Shown here one piece after another: positions 61,037-64,000 of a DNA stretch of 64,000 bases (position 1 is its first letter; the number at the start of each line of letters is the position of its first letter). Position numbers and translations under genes: made by a program. The notes under the pieces are model-generated. The model was given only the letters and a program-made list of their open reading frames with translations. It was not told the DNA's origin and searched no databases. This DNA is from Acrocarpospora corrugata (GTDB lineage Bacteria; Actinomycetota; Actinomycetes; Streptosporangiales; Streptosporangiaceae): the NCBI RefSeq assembly GCF_009687845.1, contig NZ_BLAD01000036.1, positions 186,001 to 250,000 of the forward strand. The letters run 5' to 3'.

Positions 61037-62473
61037 GTAGTCGGCTTTCACCTTCGAGCGGGACAGCTTGCCGGTCGGGGTTCTGGGCAGTTCGTCGCGG
61101 AACTCGATGGCGCGAGGGTGCTTGAAGCGGGCCAGCCGGGGCCGCAGGTGTTCGAGGAGTTCGTCGGCGGTGACATCGCGGGAGCGCAGGACGAGGGCGA
61201 CGGCGCGGTGTCCCCATTCCTCGTCGGGTACGCCGATGACGGCGACGTCGGCGACGGCGGGGTGTTCCAGCAGGGCGGCTTCGATCTCGGCGGGGTAGAT
61301 GTTCACGCCGCCGGAGATGATCAGGTCGGTTCTGCGGTCGCAGATGAAGAGGTAGCCGTCCTCGTCCAGGTAGGCGATGTCGCCGGGGGCGTACCAGTCG
61401 TCGCGCATGCTGGCGGCGGTCTTGGCGGGGTCCTTGCGGTAGCGGAAGGTGCTCATGGCGGACTTGACGTAGACCAGGCCGGGGGCGCCGGGTGGGAGTT
61501 CGGCGCCGTTCTCGTCGAGGATGCGGGCCTCGAAGGTGGGGACCGGGCGGCCGACGGTGCCGGGTCTGGCCAGCCACTCGGCGGGTTTGACGGCGAAGGC
61601 GATGGCCGATTCGGTGGAGCCGTAGTACTCGTACAGGACCGGGCCCCACCAGTCCATGATCCCCTTCTTGACGGCGATCGGGCAGGCGGCGCCGGTGTGG
61701 ATCACCTGCCGCAGGCTGGACAGGTCGTAATTTTTCCGGGTATCGGCGGGTAGTTGGAGCATGCGGTGGAACATGGTGGGGACCATGAGCGCGTTGTCCA
61801 CCCGATAGCGGTCGATCAGTTCCAGGATGGTGATCGGCTCGAACCGGGGGGCGATGACGATGGTGTGGCCCATGTTCAGGGCGAAGATCACGTGGGCGCA
61901 GGGGGCCGAGTGGTACATGGGTGAGGTCACCAGGTGCACCGCGTCGCCCGGTTTGAGGTCGCACACCTCGCCGAGGAACCAGGCGTAGAGCGGCATGGTC
62001 TCTTCGGGGGCGTTGCCGGACAGCGGGCGCTGGACCCCCTTCGGGAACCCCGTCGTGCCCGATGTGTACCACATGACCACCCCGTTGGAGCGATCGTCCG
62101 GATTTTTCGCGACCTGGGCGTCGGCTAGCGCGGACACCTCCCCGGGGCTGGAGGCGACGATCTTGGCGTCGCAGTCGGCCACGATGTAGTCGATCTCGGG
62201 GACCGTGAGGTGCCAGTTGATCGGGACGTAGTACATCCCGATCTGGCCGGTCGCCAGCAGCATGGTCACCGCGTCGATCCCGTTCGGCAGCACTCCGGCG
62301 ACCACGTCGCCGACCCCCAGGCCGCGGGCTCGCAGGCCGTGCGAGACCGCGTTCACCCGGGCCAGCAGGGCGCCGTACGAGGTCTCGGAGCCGTCCGCGT
62401 CGACCACCGCCGGGCGTTCCGGGTGGGCCTGGGCGATGGCGTAGAAGCTGGGCGTCGCGTCGAAATCGAACAT
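61013..62473 (-). CDS. AMP-dependent acyl-CoA ligase (FadD-like)
   Basis: 486 residues. ATP-binding P-loop WYTSGTTGFPKGV (near 155-167), substrate motif YEYYGSTES (near 275), and the hinge and C-terminal domain with DWYAPGDIAYLDEDGYLFIC, DRRTDLIISGGVNIYPAEIE and the catalytic Lys in PRTPTGKLSRS. It activates a fatty or other carboxylic acid as the acyl-CoA. ATG 62473 overlaps the acyl-CoA dehydrogenase stop (TGATG), with a GTG one codon earlier. Coupled to two dehydrogenases, which suggests beta-oxidation of a specific acid. Confidence 0.93.
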   Translation of the reverse strand: MFDFDATPSFYAIAQAHPERPAVVDADGSETSYGALLARVNAVSHGLRARGLGVGDVVAGVLPNGIDAVTMLLATGQIGMYYVPINWHLTVPEIDYIVADCDAKIVASSPGEVSALADAQVAKNPDDRSNGVVMWYTSGTTGFPKGVQRPLSGNAPEETMPLYAWFLGEVCDLKPGDAVHLVTSPMYHSAPCAHVIFALNMGHTIVIAPRFEPITILELIDRYRVDNALMVPTMFHRMLQLPADTRKNYDLSSLRQVIHTGAACPIAVKKGIMDWWGPVLYEYYGSTESAIAFAVKPAEWLARPGTVGRPVPTFEARILDENGAELPPGAPGLVYVKSAMSTFRYRKDPAKTAASMRDDWYAPGDIAYLDEDGYLFICDRRTDLIISGGVNIYPAEIEAALLEHPAVADVAVIGVPDEEWGHRAVALVLRSRDVTADELLEHLRPRLARFKHPRAIEFRDELPRTPTGKLSRSKVKADYLARQPLH

Positions 62474-63456
62474 CACAACTCCAGGAGGTCGGCCAGCTTG
62501 GCTCGGTGGATCCGGGACGGCCCGAGCAGCACTTCGTCGCTCTTGGCACGCTTGTAGTAGATGTGCGCGTCATGTTCCCAGGTGAAACCGATGCCGCCGT
62601 GCAGCAGCAGGCTGTCCTTGGCGGCCTGGAAGCAGGCCCTGCCGAGGTACGCCTGAGAGAGCGCGGCGGCGGTGGGCAGCTCGTCCGGGGCTTCGTCGGC
62701 GGTCCAGGCGGCGTACCTGACGATGGACTCGGCCTGTTCCAGGGCGCAGTGCAGGTCGGCCAGTTTGTGCTTGACGCCCTGGTAGGAGCCGATGGCCCGG
62801 CCGAAGGCGACCCGCACCTTGCCGTACTCGACGATCGCGGCCAGCGCGGCCCGGATCACGCCGAGCTGCTCGGCGGCGAGCGCCACCGCGATGAGGTCCA
62901 GCGCCCGCGCGGGCAGCGCGCCGAGCGCGACCGCGGGCTCGCCACCGAAACTGATCCGGGCCTGTGACCTGGTGATGTCCAGGGCGTCGACCGGGCTGAC
63001 CGTGCCCTGGGCGGTGAACACCCCCTCGGCGGTGATGACCAGGACGAGGTCGGCTTCCGCGCCGTTGAGGAAGAGCGCCTCGCCGGTGAGGGTACCGTCG
63101 GTTGCGGTGATCCCGCCGCCCCAGAGGGGACCGACCGTGGCGGGGACGCCGGAGGCGATGGCGGTCAGATGTTCCTTCTCGCCCAGTTCGCGGAGGACGA
63201 TCGCAGCGAACACGGTCGACAGGAAGGGTCCCGGCAGCAGGGCCGCGCCCGCTTCCTCCAGGACCACGGCCAGGTCCGCGTAGCCGGCCCCGGAGCCGCC
63301 GCAGTCCTCGGGGACGATCAGCCCGCCGAGGCCGAGTTCGCCGTTGAGCCGTTCGTAGACGGCCTGGACGTACCCGTCCCGAGGGCTCACCGTCGAGAGG
63401 AATGCCTTGGCCACGGAGCCGAGTTCGCGCTGTTCATCGGAGAGTAGGAGGTTCAC
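62473..63456 (-). CDS. acyl-CoA dehydrogenase, short FadE type
   Basis: 327 residues. NLLLSDEQRELGSVAKAFLS opens the N-terminal helical domain, GLIVPEDCGGSGAGYADLAV follows, and the C-terminal domain has RVAFGRAIGSYQGVKHKLAD and LLHGGIGFTWEHDAHIYYKR. The usual catalytic Glu motif is not evident. It resembles the catalytically incomplete partner of heterodimeric actinobacterial FadE pairs (alpha2-beta2, known from Mycobacterium), and the second subunit is encoded just upstream. ATGA overlaps link all three genes. Confidence 0.9.
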   Translation of the reverse strand: MNLLLSDEQRELGSVAKAFLSTVSPRDGYVQAVYERLNGELGLGGLIVPEDCGGSGAGYADLAVVLEEAGAALLPGPFLSTVFAAIVLRELGEKEHLTAIASGVPATVGPLWGGGITATDGTLTGEALFLNGAEADLVLVITAEGVFTAQGTVSPVDALDITRSQARISFGGEPAVALGALPARALDLIAVALAAEQLGVIRAALAAIVEYGKVRVAFGRAIGSYQGVKHKLADLHCALEQAESIVRYAAWTADEAPDELPTAAALSQAYLGRACFQAAKDSLLLHGGIGFTWEHDAHIYYKRAKSDEVLLGPSRIHRAKLADLLEL

Positions 63457-64000
63457 GAGTTCACCTTCAGGTCCTTGAACGGCACGTTCTTGTCCACCCG
63501 GGGCTCCGGCGGCAGGTTGAGCACCCGGTCGCCGATGATGTTGCGCATGATCTCGTTGGTGCCGCCGCCCAGCGACATGGCCGGGGCCAGCGCGATCGCG
63601 TCCGCCAGCGGATGGCCGTCGGCCACCGCCTCCGGACCGATCAGCGAAACCGCCAAATCTGCGCTGAAGGTGGTGAGCTCGGCCAGCAGCAGCTTGGCCG
63701 CGCTGCCCCGCGCCCCCGGGAAGATCCCCGCCTTGGTCTCCTGGGACAGCCGCTGGTTGAACAGGGCGAGCGCGCGGGAGCGCAGGTAGAGCTCGACCAG
63801 CTGGTCACGGACGAGCGGGTCACCGGTGTCCACGGCCGAGCTGAGCGCCTCGAAGCTGGTCGGGTTGTCGCGCTGGCCGCTCATCCCCACGCCACTGGAG
63901 ATGGACAGGCGCTCGTGCAGCAGCGTGGTGACCGCCACGCTCCAGCCCTCGTCCACCGCGCCGACCCGGTTCTCGTCCGGGATGTGCACGTCGTCGAAGA
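63453..64000 (-). CDS. acyl-CoA dehydrogenase, C-terminal part (5' end outside the window)
   Basis: 182 codons visible. FDDVHIPDENRVGAVDEGWS is the typical core strand, SISSGVGMSGQ follows, and the C-terminal domain includes LFNQRLSQETKAGIFPGARG and ALAPAMSLGGGTNEIMRNII. GGGTNEIMRNIIGDRVL matches the FAD/catalytic-loop end of FadE proteins. Probable partner of the short dehydrogenase next to it. The start lies beyond base 64000. Confidence 0.92.
   Translation of the reverse strand, partial: FDDVHIPDENRVGAVDEGWSVAVTTLLHERLSISSGVGMSGQRDNPTSFEALSSAVDTGDPLVRDQLVELYLRSRALALFNQRLSQETKAGIFPGARGSAAKLLLAELTTFSADLAVSLIGPEAVADGHPLADAIALAPAMSLGGGTNEIMRNIIGDRVLNLPPEPRVDKNVPFKDLKVNS

Overview
This 64-kb window is GC-rich DNA (about 70% by eye) with GTG and TTG starts, many 4-nt ATGA/GTGA overlaps and several apparently leaderless genes. 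SepH, DUF4193, an SAV_915-like protein and the Nif3 / C4 zinc-ribbon / RNase H-phosphatase operon (same order as Mycobacterium tuberculosis Rv2230c-Rv2229c-Rv2228c) place it in a filamentous actinomycete chromosome, perhaps Streptosporangiales or a relative. The genus cannot be read from the sequence. No tRNA, CRISPR array or complete insertion sequence was seen.

Layout. 0-12 kb is core housekeeping: trehalose-6-phosphate synthase, DUF4193 protein, a two-component system, an inositol-phosphatase-family enzyme, an S9 peptidase, ferrochelatase, a lytic transglycosylase and an MFS transporter. 12-26 kb holds an AldO-like oxidase, the FtsZ regulator SepH, two bacterial-PH-domain membrane proteins, a 1.1-kb gene-free stretch with repeats, a PEBP-like lipoprotein, a proline-rich membrane protein, a SulP-carbonic anhydrase fusion, an SDR and a sigma-region-4-like/transmembrane fusion. 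26.4-34.5 kb is a complete kdp potassium-uptake locus (micropeptide, kdpF, A, B, C, D, E) closed by a strong terminator.

34.5-49.9 kb looks like a decaying accessory island. It has two toxin-antitoxin-like pairs (one of a kind I do not recognise), three TetR genes with clear palindromic operators, an epoxide hydrolase/WYL-regulator pair, a cupin-SDR pair, and at least five broken genes: an alpha/beta hydrolase, a TetR gene, an S66 peptidase, a NUDIX gene and an integrase. The integrase remnant lies next to the 3' end of rnpB (RNase P RNA, minus strand, 49949-50342), which suggests that rnpB was the integration site.

50.4-64 kb returns to core content: GNAT, a DUF3800-like protein beside 94-bp tandem repeats, and the Nif3/zinc-ribbon/RNase H operon. 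A flavin monooxygenase follows, then an operon of membrane dipeptidase, M20 peptidase, GNAT and N-succinylamino acid racemase. That set fits a route that salvages D-amino acids and converts them irreversibly to L-amino acids through N-succinyl intermediates. The window ends in an acyl-CoA ligase and two acyl-CoA dehydrogenases that are translationally coupled.

The best candidates for undescribed biology are the ribbon-helix-helix/233-residue gene pair at 37.3-38.3 kb, the micropeptide in front of kdpF, and the rnpB-associated island.
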